Shown piece by piece: positions 41,500 through 50,793 of a stretch of DNA of 64,000 nt. Source of the DNA: JALEFZ01 sp039817415 (GTDB lineage Bacteria > Bacteroidota > Bacteroidia > J057); NCBI GenBank assembly GCA_039817415.1, contig JBCBVV010000016.1, forward strand, positions 62,001-126,000, given 5' to 3'. The notes beneath the pieces were generated by a model. That model had not been told where the DNA came from. It did no database searches and worked only from the letters and a program-made list of their open reading frames with translations. Numbering within the stretch: position 1 is the first letter of the stretch; every line of letters begins with the position of its first letter. The position numbers and the translations under genes were made by a program.

Positions 41500-44178
41500 A
41501 TGAGACAATTTTTACTCACGCTAATGCTGCTATGCCTGGCAGTCATTGGCTACACACAGTATTACACCATTCCTTTTGTGGGGGCAGGAACCAACCCCGG
41601 AGGAATAAATAATGAATCAGAGATTTCTGTTCAAGCTGGATTAACTGGTTGGACCGAAATTAATGGAGGAGGATCCGCCACACCAGAGTGGTCTTCTACT
41701 GAAACTATCCCTTTTGCCTTTGAATTTAATGGTGCAACGGTTACCGAGTTCAAGGTGTCCAACTCAGGAGTATTGACCTTCTCAACTTCAGTGGCTGATG
41801 CTCCTCAGTTTGAGAATACTACGCTTCCGAGTAATAAGATCCCTGACAATTCAGTTTGTGTATGGGGTTTGAGAGGAAGTTATGCGACGGATAAAATCCT
41901 TACCAAAGTATTCGGAACAGCTGGAAACCAACAAATGTGGATTCAGTTCAATAGTTACGAATATTATGGATCAACATTCCCTGTTTGTGAGCTCATTTGG
42001 AGTATCGTATTGGAAGAGGGAACAAACCAGATTTATATCGTCGATCAAAGAGCAGGAGCCTTAGCCTTATGTCAGCCAGCCTTGACACTTGGGGTACAAA
42101 TCAGCCAAAGCTCTGCCGTTCAGGTTGCAGGTTCTCCTAACATAGGTAGCCAGACTACAGATGCTACGGGAACTTCTGATAATTCATACTATGCCTTTAT
42201 TCCTGGTCTTCCTCCTCAGAATGATCTGTTGGCCTTGACCTTGAATATTCCTGATGTGATCTATCTGTCTGATGCTCCTGTACCAGTAGAAATCGGATAT
42301 GTAAGCAATGGTGCAGCTGCTTTGAAATCCTTCGACTTTACGTATGATGTAGATGGGGTAAGCGCTGGAAATACCCACTACAGTTATACGTTCAACAACT
42401 CAGCTGTTGTACATAACAGACCTTGGGTGCCAACAGTCGAAGGGAACTATGTGATTACAGCTACTTTGAGTTCTCCGAATGGCTTGACAGATGACAACCC
42501 TGCGAATAACACCATCACGAAAACTGTTAAGGTACTGAACTCTCCGATTGATAGAATCGCTTTAGTAGAAGCTTTTACGGCTCACAACTGTGGACCTTGT
42601 GCTACTCTGAATCCAATCTTGGATGATTTACATGACATGGGCAATGAGCTTGATCTAGCAATTGTTAGAATTACTACTCAGTTCTTAGGGACAACTGACC
42701 CAAGAAGACTGTTCAATCCAACGGACAACAGTACTAGAGAGACATACTATAACATTAACTCTATTCCAACTTCCTACATTGGGAATGCTTGGACTGGAAA
42801 TACCGGAAGTGTTGACCAAACTTTGATTGACGCTGAGGTAGCCAAAACTGGCTTGGTTGACATTCAAATTTCTGAGTCTGTCAATGCCAATAATATTTCT
42901 GCTTCTGTGAACTTCAATCTGCTTGAGAGCTTAAACGCTACAGACCTTCGTGCACATGTAGCTATCATGCAAGATGAATTGCACTATTCTACCCCTACAG
43001 GGTCTAATGGTGAGAAGGATTACTACCATACTATGCGTTATATGCTACCTGATGGTAACGGTACACAGTTTGGTGCCAATACATCTTTGACTGTAAGTGG
43101 GCAGAAGACTAAAAATGCAGTATTTAATGGATCTATGATGCGCGTTGTCGCATGGGTTCAGGATCATGCTACGCAAGAGGTATTTATGACTGCGAAGTCT
43201 ACTGGAATGTATTTCTGTACCAACAATACCGTGCTTCAGCCTACAGTCAGTGTAGGGGATGCTTCTTGTGGTCTATCTAATGGTACGGTTGACCTAACGG
43301 TTGACGGTGGTGCCGCTCCTTACAATTATTCTTGGAGTTCTGGTGAGACGACTGGAAATATAGCTAACAAAGCACCTGGTGATTACCATGTTACTATTTC
43401 TGACAATGCAGGATGTACATTTACGGTACCGGTAAGAGTGAAAGAAGCACCAGAACCACAATTATTTGTCGCTACGGAGGCAATTAGCTGTAATGGTGAG
43501 CTAGATGGTAAAGCTACTGCTACTATTGATGGTGGAGTAGAGCCATATACTTATTCTTGGAGTGATGGACAAACTACTTCAGAGGCTGTTAACCTAGCAC
43601 CGGGTAGCTACACTGTAACTGTTACAGATGATGCTAACTGCGTGGTAGACCAGACGATTGAAATTGACGACAAAGATCCTTTAGCAGGTACAGGTCGTCA
43701 GTTAAGAGGAAACTCTGGAAGCCAAGACGGTGAAGCTGAATTGACTGCTATCTCTGGTGGTACGCACCCTTATACTGTGAGATGGAATACTAGCCCTCCT
43801 CAAACAGGACTCTCTGCCAACAACCTATTTGGTGGACCTGCTGTGGCTACCATCACTGACTATGCTGGATGTAAAACTAATGTATCTGTTACGATCTCTG
43901 GCCCAGTAAGCATTGAGGAAATTCCTGGAATTTCGGACATGAATGTCTTCCCTAACCCTTCTAACGGAAAGGTAAACCTAGCCCTACAGATGGAGCAATT
44001 GGGTGATCTTCAGATTGAGATCATTGACATGAAAGGTCAGATTGTTATGAAGCGTCAATTGGCTAAGGTAAGCCATGTAGAAGAGAGCTTCGATCTGACA
44101 GCTCAGCCTAAAGGCGTTTACCTAATCAAGTTGACTACAGAGGTGGGAACTGGGACTAAGTCGGTTGTCATCAAGTAA
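41500..44178 (+). CDS. T9SS-secreted Omp28-related protein with SprB repeats
   Basis: An 892-residue protein with a signal peptide (MRQFLLTLMLLCLAVIGYTQ) and a C-terminal type IX sorting domain (FPNPSNGKVNLAL, IEIIDMKGQIVMKRQL, QPKGVYLIKLTTE). In order: a beta-sandwich N-terminal domain (~25-240), a CARDB-like segment (~245-345), an Omp28-type thioredoxin-like domain with EAFTAHNCGPCATL (Cys364, Cys367), then SprB-type repeats from ~579 (PYNYSWSSGETTGN with APGDYHVTISDNAGC; PYTYSWSDGQTTSE with APGSYTVTVTDDANC; PYTVRWNTSPP). SprB is a gliding adhesin, so surface display is likely. It ends with a strong terminator shared with the DsbD gene. Confidence 0.92.
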   Translation: MRQFLLTLMLLCLAVIGYTQYYTIPFVGAGTNPGGINNESEISVQAGLTGWTEINGGGSATPEWSSTETIPFAFEFNGATVTEFKVSNSGVLTFSTSVADAPQFENTTLPSNKIPDNSVCVWGLRGSYATDKILTKVFGTAGNQQMWIQFNSYEYYGSTFPVCELIWSIVLEEGTNQIYIVDQRAGALALCQPALTLGVQISQSSAVQVAGSPNIGSQTTDATGTSDNSYYAFIPGLPPQNDLLALTLNIPDVIYLSDAPVPVEIGYVSNGAAALKSFDFTYDVDGVSAGNTHYSYTFNNSAVVHNRPWVPTVEGNYVITATLSSPNGLTDDNPANNTITKTVKVLNSPIDRIALVEAFTAHNCGPCATLNPILDDLHDMGNELDLAIVRITTQFLGTTDPRRLFNPTDNSTRETYYNINSIPTSYIGNAWTGNTGSVDQTLIDAEVAKTGLVDIQISESVNANNISASVNFNLLESLNATDLRAHVAIMQDELHYSTPTGSNGEKDYYHTMRYMLPDGNGTQFGANTSLTVSGQKTKNAVFNGSMMRVVAWVQDHATQEVFMTAKSTGMYFCTNNTVLQPTVSVGDASCGLSNGTVDLTVDGGAAPYNYSWSSGETTGNIANKAPGDYHVTISDNAGCTFTVPVRVKEAPEPQLFVATEAISCNGELDGKATATIDGGVEPYTYSWSDGQTTSEAVNLAPGSYTVTVTDDANCVVDQTIEIDDKDPLAGTGRQLRGNSGSQDGEAELTAISGGTHPYTVRWNTSPPQTGLSANNLFGGPAVATITDYAGCKTNVSVTISGPVSIEEIPGISDMNVFPNPSNGKVNLALQMEQLGDLQIEIIDMKGQIVMKRQLAKVSHVEESFDLTAQPKGVYLIKLTTEVGTGTKSVVIK

Positions 44179-44200
44179 GACTAAAAAGAATATTGAAATG

Positions 44201-44230
44201 AAAAAGGCCACTCATTCGAGTGGCCTTTTT
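44201..44230. terminator. Bidirectional terminator between T9SS protein and dsbD
   Basis: Perfect 13-pair stem AAAAAGGCCACTC (44201-44213) with its complement at 44218-44230 around the tetraloop ATTC, with A- and T-runs on the two sides. Confidence 0.95.
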
Positions 44231-44256
44231 CTATGATTCAATTTCTTGATGATACT

Positions 44257-46797
44257 CTACTTATTGGCCATTTGCTTGAATGTATTCAATCCACACTCTA
44301 GGAAAGTTTGATATTCATTGACATCAGGGGTATAGCCAACAGGCGTATTCAGGAGGACTTCATTAGGACTCATAAGAGCGTAATAAGGCTGCGAGTTATT
44401 TCTGAAATTCACTTCCTGGAACTGAGCCCATTTATTTCCAATGGTTCTCAATTTTCTTTCCTTTCCATTTTTATCCTTGATAATCATGGGTTCATCTAGC
44501 TTCTTCCTATCATCTACATAAAGAGAGATTAATACGTAATCCTCAGATATGTATCTCATGATCTCTTGTTTAGGCCAAACGTTTTCCTCCATATCACGAC
44601 AATTCACACAAGCATACCCTGTGAAATCGATCATAACAGGCTTATTGACAGACTTTGCGTAGGCGAGGCCTTCCTCATAGTCCCTAAAGCAATTCAGATC
44701 GTGAGGGCACTCTGTGTCCTTCTCAAAGATGCTGTAGTACATAGGGGGAAGGAAGCCAGAAACCAGTGGTCTTGTTGTCCAGAAACCAGGTGCTAAATAT
44801 CCAATGAAAAGCAGACAGACTACAGCAAGTGCAATTCTACCTTTTGCAATGTTCTTAAAGGCTACTTTGGGTTCGTGTGGGAATTTGATGAATCCTAGTA
44901 GGTAAGCAGCCGTCAACAAGGCAATCACCATCCAAATACCAATGAAAATCTCTCTTTTCAGGATTCCCCAATGAGAAACCAGGTCAGCATTTGAGAGGAA
45001 CTTCATCGCCAATCCAATTTCCAAGAAGCCAAGCACCACTTTAGTTGTTCCTAACCAACTTCCAGAGGAAGGAAGAGAATTTAATAGGCTTGGAAAGGCA
45101 GCAAACAGGGCAAAAGGAAGCCCTAGGGCTACTCCAAAGCCAGCTGCGGCGGCTGTAACGGACCATGCGCTTACAAAATCACCTGCAGAAAGGGCAAATA
45201 CATTTCCGAATAAAGGTCCTGTACAGGAGAAGGAGACGATTGTCAGCGTCAATGCCATAAAGAATATTCCAAGGAATCCTTTGGTAGAAGTTCCCTTTCT
45301 GTTGGCGGAGTTGGCCACAGCAGATGGAATCGTGATTTCAAAGAATCCAAAGAAGGAAAAGGCAAATACTACGAATATGGAAAAGAAGACGATATTCAGA
45401 ATGGGATCCGTAGAGATCACATTGAATATACTGGCATCTAATCCTGGAACCAGATGGAAAGGAAGAGAAACCAGCGCGTAAATGGACAAAATAGACAGTC
45501 CATAAATCAATCCATTGATAATTCCTTCCTTTCGGTTTTGGCTACTCTTCGTGAAAAAGCTCACGGTCAAAGGAATCATAGGGAATATACAGGGTGTCAA
45601 TAGGGCAAAGATTCCCCAGAAGATTCCCTTGAAAAATAATCCCCATATGTTTGAGTAATCGGATTCCTGTATACATTCCGAAGCAGGATTTTCCCGATCA
45701 ATTGTATTTCTTTTAAGGGTGGAAGAAAGAATGGTCAAAGCCTCCTGTCCAGTAATGTTTGTTTGATCAACAGTTCCAGATAGACTTCCCTCAAAAACGA
45801 TGTCCTCTGGGGCGAGGCATTTCTCGTCATTGCAAGCATAATAGGTTAGGAAACCAGAAAATCCACCATCACTGTTAACTTTCACTCTTTGGGTAAAGGT
45901 AACCGCCTTTTCGAAGCTCTTAGAATCCTCCTTGAAAACAGGATCAAAATAGGACTTCGGTTCATGATCCGGAGTAAGTGTTCCTACTAACTCAGGTGCA
46001 TCTCCTTCTTCAAAAGAAATGACAGTCCCTCTAAGCGGAATCTCAGGCGCATAAATCTTCCATCCTTCCTCTATGGTTAACTTAAAAATGAGGTCAAGTT
46101 CGTTGTCTGATACTCTTTTCTGCTCATATGTAGCCGAGACTGGATCCTCAATATCTCCTGATTGATCTGATAAACCATTGGTGGGGATCTCCACAGTGGG
46201 TGGATCAAAAGCAGGTGTTTCACTTTGAGATGGCTTCTCTGCCTGGGTTACTTTAGGCTGCTTCTTTTCTTCAGGTTTGGCTTTTTCTACCTTTTGGGTT
46301 TCGGCAGGTGCAACTTTTTCAATCTTTGGGCTTGGACCAGAAAGTGAGAATGAGAACTCTTCGTCTCTTGGAGGCAAACACTTCTCATCGTTACAAACCA
46401 TATAGGTGAGGTAGCCGGAAACTGTTGCGCTTTCAGCATTGACCTTTACTTTTTGTTTGAAGGTAGCATCCCCTTTAAAGCTGGAAACCTCAGTCATGAA
46501 GATTTCGTCATAGCCTTTTTCTACTTCACCAATCTCCTTAGCCTTTCCTATCAACTCAACATTATCCTTGCTTTCGTAGGTAAAGGAAGTAGGAATAGGT
46601 CCGTTGGGAGCTGTAAATTGAGAGTAAATGTGCCAGCCTTCATCCACCAGAGCTATAAATACAAGCTCATATTCTCCATTCCCAAGGTCTTTTTTTGAAA
46701 AACTCCAGTCAACTGGGTCTTCAATTTGTGCCCATGAAAGAGGGCCCAGGATCATGATGATGAAGAAGCTAATCCAATGATGTAAACGATAATTCAT
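44257..46797 (-). CDS. dsbD: Thiol:disulfide interchange protein DsbD with duplicated alpha domain
   Basis: An 846-residue protein from ATG 46797; a TTG start eight codons upstream is rejected because the shorter form gives a clean signal peptide. Two DsbD-alpha-like periplasmic domains follow in tandem, each with a CNDEKC motif (Cys135/140 and Cys322/327), separated by a Pro/Lys/Glu-rich linker (~160-210). The membrane beta domain (~385-690) has FALLTPCIFPMIPLTVSFFT and a second Cys in FSCTGPLFG. The C-terminal thioredoxin-like gamma domain carries CVNC in FTGYACVNCRDMEENVW. It moves reducing power from cytoplasmic thioredoxin to the periplasm. Standard DsbD has one alpha domain. Confidence 0.93.
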   Translation of the reverse strand: MNYRLHHWISFFIIMILGPLSWAQIEDPVDWSFSKKDLGNGEYELVFIALVDEGWHIYSQFTAPNGPIPTSFTYESKDNVELIGKAKEIGEVEKGYDEIFMTEVSSFKGDATFKQKVKVNAESATVSGYLTYMVCNDEKCLPPRDEEFSFSLSGPSPKIEKVAPAETQKVEKAKPEEKKQPKVTQAEKPSQSETPAFDPPTVEIPTNGLSDQSGDIEDPVSATYEQKRVSDNELDLIFKLTIEEGWKIYAPEIPLRGTVISFEEGDAPELVGTLTPDHEPKSYFDPVFKEDSKSFEKAVTFTQRVKVNSDGGFSGFLTYYACNDEKCLAPEDIVFEGSLSGTVDQTNITGQEALTILSSTLKRNTIDRENPASECIQESDYSNIWGLFFKGIFWGIFALLTPCIFPMIPLTVSFFTKSSQNRKEGIINGLIYGLSILSIYALVSLPFHLVPGLDASIFNVISTDPILNIVFFSIFVVFAFSFFGFFEITIPSAVANSANRKGTSTKGFLGIFFMALTLTIVSFSCTGPLFGNVFALSAGDFVSAWSVTAAAAGFGVALGLPFALFAAFPSLLNSLPSSGSWLGTTKVVLGFLEIGLAMKFLSNADLVSHWGILKREIFIGIWMVIALLTAAYLLGFIKFPHEPKVAFKNIAKGRIALAVVCLLFIGYLAPGFWTTRPLVSGFLPPMYYSIFEKDTECPHDLNCFRDYEEGLAYAKSVNKPVMIDFTGYACVNCRDMEENVWPKQEIMRYISEDYVLISLYVDDRKKLDEPMIIKDKNGKERKLRTIGNKWAQFQEVNFRNNSQPYYALMSPNEVLLNTPVGYTPDVNEYQTFLECGLNTFKQMANK

Positions 46798-46972
46798 ATA
46801 TGATGAATCGTTGAATGTCAAACGCTTTGGTTATTCTTCGAAAAGTAAAAATAGAAGTTGCTTGCCAAAAAGAAAACGCATCCTTCACATAAAATGATAA
46901 AAGCATCAAAAAGATTTGGCTAAACAGTTGACAATTTGTCCGATTTTGCAGCTTTGGTCTGTTTCAGGCAGG

Positions 46973-47749
46973 TTATTTCACAGGAATGACGAGTTTCTTT
47001 TTTAAGGTGGGTTGTGAGAAGTCTTGTAATTTGATCATCACATAGAGGGTCATTTTATTTTTCCCTTTTCTGGGATAAATGATAAGGGGAAATTTTTCAT
47101 CTCCAGATTGATCAATGGTTCCATCGGAAGATTCAAAAGTGAGATAGGTGGAAGGGACTTTGGGAATAATGATTTGAGCTCTGTTTCCAAGGCCAGATTG
47201 AAGTTTATTTCCCACCTCTAGAAAAATTTGTGGCTCAGCTAAATCAGCGGAATCTATTTTCTGGTTGATATATCCTATTCTTTCTGAAAGCAATTTCCCT
47301 TCCTGATCGAAATACTGAGCAAAGAGGATGGAATCATTTCTCATGAGGCTAAAGATTCTAAGCTTACCAGATTGAAAGAAAACTTCCATAGGACCATTCC
47401 TTTTTCCTCCTAGCCATTCCTGTTTCATCTTTAGAGAACTGTCAGGAAAATATTGTTTGAAAGTGCCTTCCTTCATTCCATATAGATAGGGCATGATGGA
47501 CTTGAGTTTGCCACTTTTATAGAATTCCTTAACCACTCCGTGGATTTCGCCTTCTTGATAGGGTATTTCCTCTTTTTTGGAACCATTGTCATAGAAAGAA
47601 AACCCTAGCCCTTCAAATATGCCTTCTTCATTAATGGGATTGATGGCACGTAACATCCCCTTGTTGTCATATACTTTCTCTACCTGTCCAAATAGGCATT
47701 GATTAAATACGATCAGAATAAGGAAACATGCTAGGCCATAGTTTTTCAT
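46973..47749 (-). CDS. MORN-like repeat (YwqK-type) secreted protein
   Basis: A 258-residue protein from ATG 47749; a second ATG ten codons upstream is possible but weakens the signal peptide, which from 47749 reads KNYGLACFLILIVFNQC. The middle contains imperfect toxin-antitoxin-YwqK/MORN-like repeats with F/Y-Y-x-x-G-x-x-K: FYDNGSKKEEIPYQEGEIHG, FYKSGKLKSIMPYLYGMKEG and FFQSGKLR. The end is beta-rich (TYLTFESSDGTIDQSGDEKF). The role is unknown; YwqK is a proposed antitoxin name for this repeat but no toxin gene is adjacent. Confidence 0.75.
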   Translation of the reverse strand: MKNYGLACFLILIVFNQCLFGQVEKVYDNKGMLRAINPINEEGIFEGLGFSFYDNGSKKEEIPYQEGEIHGVVKEFYKSGKLKSIMPYLYGMKEGTFKQYFPDSSLKMKQEWLGGKRNGPMEVFFQSGKLRIFSLMRNDSILFAQYFDQEGKLLSERIGYINQKIDSADLAEPQIFLEVGNKLQSGLGNRAQIIIPKVPSTYLTFESSDGTIDQSGDEKFPLIIYPRKGKNKMTLYVMIKLQDFSQPTLKKKLVIPVK

Positions 47750-47779
47750 GAAGCCGAAAAATTTGAGTTTGAATAGCAT

Positions 47780-48080
47780 GTTATAAAAAAAAAATCACAT
47801 CTCATTCCGTGAGCTAAGAATATTCGGGAAAAGTCAGTCTTTGGTAGATGTGAAAGGTTTTTGAGAAATAATTAAAATTTAATGCGCTCGTTATGAGTAG
47901 CTTATAGTGAGTTCTTAAATTTTTTATCAAGTTGTGCAGCGGATTTGAGAGGACTTCCGTCTTGATGACGACTTGAATATGTAGTTGACGTATCACTATA
48001 AATAATTTTCTGATTTGTATTCATACATATCAGCCTCCTTACCTTCGGTCAGGCCTCTTTTGAGCCTGACTTTTTCTTTT
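47780..48080 (+). ncRNA. Candidate small RNA ending at orphan terminator
   Basis: No gene precedes the strong plus-strand terminator at 48048, and the region 47880-48047 contains possible pairing segments but no protein frame. The 5' end is not defined, so the coordinates are only an outer bound. I recognise no known RNA family. Confidence 0.25.
48048..48080 (+). terminator. Orphan plus-strand intrinsic terminator
   Basis: GTCAGGC (48048-48054), loop CTCTTTTGA, GCCTGAC (48064-48070), then TTTTTCTTTT. There is no plus-strand gene upstream for several kb: the nearest genes (MORN-like and dsbD) run the other way. Confidence 0.8.
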
Positions 48081-48120
48081 ACGCTATCAAACTAAAATTC
48101 GCTAACTTAGAATCGATCAA

Positions 48121-48144
48121 AAAATTAGCATCGTGCTAGTTTTT
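48121..48144 (+). terminator. Terminator-like hairpin before uvrD
   Basis: AAAATTAGCA (48121-48130), TCG loop, TGCTAGTTTT (48134-48143) with one wobble, then T. The tri-base loop and short spacing to the palindrome make a regulatory role as likely as termination. Confidence 0.45.
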
Positions 48145-48145
48145 C

Positions 48146-48159
48146 TTGCAAATTTGCAA
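48146..48159. promoter_or_regulatory. 14-base perfect palindrome upstream of uvrD
   Basis: TTGCAAATTTGCAA is self-complementary. It includes CAAATTTG, one base off the TAnnTTTG box, and lies 73 bases before the helicase ATG. It could be an operator overlapping the promoter. Confidence 0.35.
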
Positions 48160-48231
48160 ACTATTCCCTCAAAATAGACTTGACAGTTAGCAGAGGATAT
48201 CTTCAACCAATCTGGCGTAGAAGAAGAACAT

Positions 48232-50469
48232 ATGGACTTTTTACAGGATCTTAACGAAGCACAAAGAGCAGCAGTAACAAGTATTGAAGGCCCCCACATG
48301 GTCATCGCTGGGGCGGGTAGTGGAAAGACGAGGGTGCTTACATACAGACTTGCTTTTATTTTATCCCAGGGCTTGGCCGATCCCCAAGAACTCTTGGCAC
48401 TTACCTTTACCAATAAGGCCGCCAAAGAGATGAAAGAGCGTATTAGCAGATTGGTGGGGCCAGAGGCCAAAAGTATTGTGATGGGGACTTTCCACTCTAT
48501 CTTCTCAAGAATTTTGAGAATTGAGGCGGAAAAAATCGGTTTTACCTCTTCTTATACCATCTATGATGCAGATGATCAGGTGAGCCTCATCAAGACGCTT
48601 CTGAAGTCTAAGAACATGGACCCAAAAGTCTATAAGCCAAAGGTTATTTCTCATGCGATTAGTGCTGCAAAAAATAGATTGATCTCCCCCAAAGAGTTTC
48701 AGGAAAGTGCTGTTGACGATTTTAACCTGAAGGTGGCCAAGCTATATGGCGACTACGAAGTAAGGCTGTTTAAGTCCAATGCGATGGACTTTGATGATTT
48801 ACTCATCAAGCCCATTCTTCTTTTTCAATCTCATGCAGATGTGCTTTACAAGTATCAGCATAGATTTCGGTACATCATGGTGGATGAGTATCAGGATACC
48901 AACCATGCACAGTATACACTGACCAATATGCTAGCTGCCGCCCACCAGAATATCTGTGTGGTAGGAGATGATGCCCAGTCGATTTATGGATTCCGTGGAG
49001 CGAATATTCAAAATATCCTTAACCTGAAAAAAGATTACCCGGATCTTAAGGTGATGAAGCTAGAGCAGAATTATCGCTCTACTCAGAATATCGTCAATGC
49101 GGCCAACTCTATTATCAAAAGAAATAGAGATCAGATTGAAAAAAAGGTTTTTACTGAGAATAATGAAGGGGATAAGATTTTCCTTTTAGAAGCAACATCA
49201 GAACAAGACGAAGCGAAAAGGGTAACCAACTCCATTCGAGAACAGCGACAAACACAAAACTATTTTTATAAAGACTTCGCCATACTTTACAGAACCAATG
49301 CTCAGTCAAGAGCAATGGAGGACGAATTAAGAAGGGCTGGTCTGACCTATAAAATTTTTGGGGGGATTTCTTTTTATCAGAGAAAGGAAATCAAAGATAC
49401 TGTAGCTTACTTCAAGGCTGCGGTCAATCCCAAAGATGATGAAGCACTAAGGCGAATCATCAATTATCCGACAAGGGGTATTGGTAAAACTAGCATGGAC
49501 CGAATGAATGTCTTTGCTGACCAACAGGATTTGACCTTGTGGGAAACCCTCCAACGTATACATGAAGTAGGACTGAACAAATCCATTACTCAACGGATCA
49601 AGGATTTTTCCTATATGATTCGAGATTTTGGCGTAAAAGCCAAGAACAATGATGCTTACACAGCTGGAGCTTATATCGCGAAACAATCGGGCATCTTGAA
49701 GGAACTCCATTCTGACAAGAACATGGAAGGCCTCACCAGGTGGGAAAATGTTCAGGAATTGCTCAACTCAGCTCAAGCCTTTGTGGATGATCCAGATAAT
49801 GAGAATGATAGCATGGAAAACTTCCTCGCAGATATCTCTTTATTCACAGATGCTGATCAGGTGGAGGACAATGATGACTATATTTCTTTGATGACTGTAC
49901 ATTCAGCAAAGGGATTGGAATTCAAATCTGTGTTCTTAGTGGGAATGGAGGAAAATCTTTTTCCTTCTTCTATGGCAATGGAGACAAGGGCAGATTTAGA
50001 GGAGGAAAGGAGATTATTTTATGTTGCCGTTACAAGGGCAGAGCAAAGTCTGACGATGACCTATGCGAAATCAAGGTATCGTTTTGGGGACATGCAATTC
50101 AATGAGCCTAGTCGTTTCATTTCTGAAGTAGATGAAGAATACCTACATAAGCCCGATAAGGCTAGGCGACAAGTGATAGGGGGTGGTACGCAACCCGCAT
50201 GGCGTAGCAGAAGATCTGCTGTGGAAAGGGGAACTTCTCCTAAGTCTATTGGTAGAGGAGCTGTGGAAAGAGCAGTAGATCCTGATTTTACACCTAGCAA
50301 TCCTTCTGAAATTGCAGAAGGGCAAAAGGTAAAACACCAGCGGTTTGGAGAAGGAAAAATCCTAACGGTAGAAGGGGATGGAAATGACAGAAAGGCTACC
50401 GTACTCTTCCGAGCCAAAGGGAAAAAGGTCCTTTTGTTAAAATTTGCCAAGCTGCAGATTCTGGAATAA
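48232..50469 (+). CDS. UvrD/PcrA-type superfamily 1 DNA helicase
   Basis: A 745-residue 3'-5' helicase for nucleotide excision and mismatch repair or replication restart. The Q motif (LNEAQRAAVT) is followed by Walker A GAGSGKT (27-33), motif II with DEYQDTN (about 223-229), motif III GDDAQSIYGFRGA, motif IV LEQNYRSTQNI, and motifs V and VI (MTVHSAKGLEFKSVFLVGME and EERRLFYVAVTRA). Residues ~650-700 are a variable linker, and the end (VKHQRFGEGKILTVEGDGND) is a Tudor-like module as in PcrA. The 5' leader contains a palindrome and hairpin. It stands alone, with DUF4290 and murA downstream after 324 bases. Confidence 0.96.
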   Translation: MDFLQDLNEAQRAAVTSIEGPHMVIAGAGSGKTRVLTYRLAFILSQGLADPQELLALTFTNKAAKEMKERISRLVGPEAKSIVMGTFHSIFSRILRIEAEKIGFTSSYTIYDADDQVSLIKTLLKSKNMDPKVYKPKVISHAISAAKNRLISPKEFQESAVDDFNLKVAKLYGDYEVRLFKSNAMDFDDLLIKPILLFQSHADVLYKYQHRFRYIMVDEYQDTNHAQYTLTNMLAAAHQNICVVGDDAQSIYGFRGANIQNILNLKKDYPDLKVMKLEQNYRSTQNIVNAANSIIKRNRDQIEKKVFTENNEGDKIFLLEATSEQDEAKRVTNSIREQRQTQNYFYKDFAILYRTNAQSRAMEDELRRAGLTYKIFGGISFYQRKEIKDTVAYFKAAVNPKDDEALRRIINYPTRGIGKTSMDRMNVFADQQDLTLWETLQRIHEVGLNKSITQRIKDFSYMIRDFGVKAKNNDAYTAGAYIAKQSGILKELHSDKNMEGLTRWENVQELLNSAQAFVDDPDNENDSMENFLADISLFTDADQVEDNDDYISLMTVHSAKGLEFKSVFLVGMEENLFPSSMAMETRADLEEERRLFYVAVTRAEQSLTMTYAKSRYRFGDMQFNEPSRFISEVDEEYLHKPDKARRQVIGGGTQPAWRSRRSAVERGTSPKSIGRGAVERAVDPDFTPSNPSEIAEGQKVKHQRFGEGKILTVEGDGNDRKATVLFRAKGKKVLLLKFAKLQILE

Positions 50470-50793
50470 ATGGGAATTGATCTTTTTTGACAGAATTTCG
50501 TAATCCAAGAGACTAGTCGCTGTAAGATCATAGAAAATTTATTCTCCTTTTTGTCATGACATTGGTTGTTTGGGGCATTTAATTTTCTGTTATTTGTAGG
50601 TAGAAACAGCCCATCCTGTTTTTTTGATTGCCAAGCATACCTCTTAGCGATTATCACCAAACATAAGTAACCTGCTATCTACTTCTGGATAAGTCCACAA
50701 GTAAATCAGCTCAGAACATTTAACTCTCATTTCTATTTGTAGGCCACATAGCGCTAATCATTACCATATAGGCCTGACCCAATTGTAAGAATA
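50470..50793. other. 324-base intergenic region, no gene found
   Basis: Between the helicase and DUF4290 genes. It has a ten-base palindrome TGTCATGACA (50552-50561), and the sequence TATTTGTAGG occurs twice. I see no clear terminator or RNA gene. Promoters for the DUF4290-murA pair are expected here. Confidence 0.55.

Larger units (their letters stand above)
47750..48231. other. 482-base intergenic region upstream of uvrD with an orphan terminator
   Basis: Between a minus-strand gene and uvrD. No frame of useful length is present on the plus strand (ATGs at once meet stops). It holds an intrinsic terminator (48048-48080) with no gene before it, a second terminator-like hairpin (48121-48144) and a 14-base palindrome (48146-48159). 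Inverted segments TCAAGT (47927-47932) and ACTTGA (47971-47976) could pair. A small RNA is possible. Confidence 0.5.

Noticed and set aside
50061..50660. 199-codon minus-strand frame at the uvrD 3' end
   Set aside because: It is antisense to the well-supported helicase C-terminus, and the predicted protein has low-complexity Ser/Leu-rich sequence without a domain.
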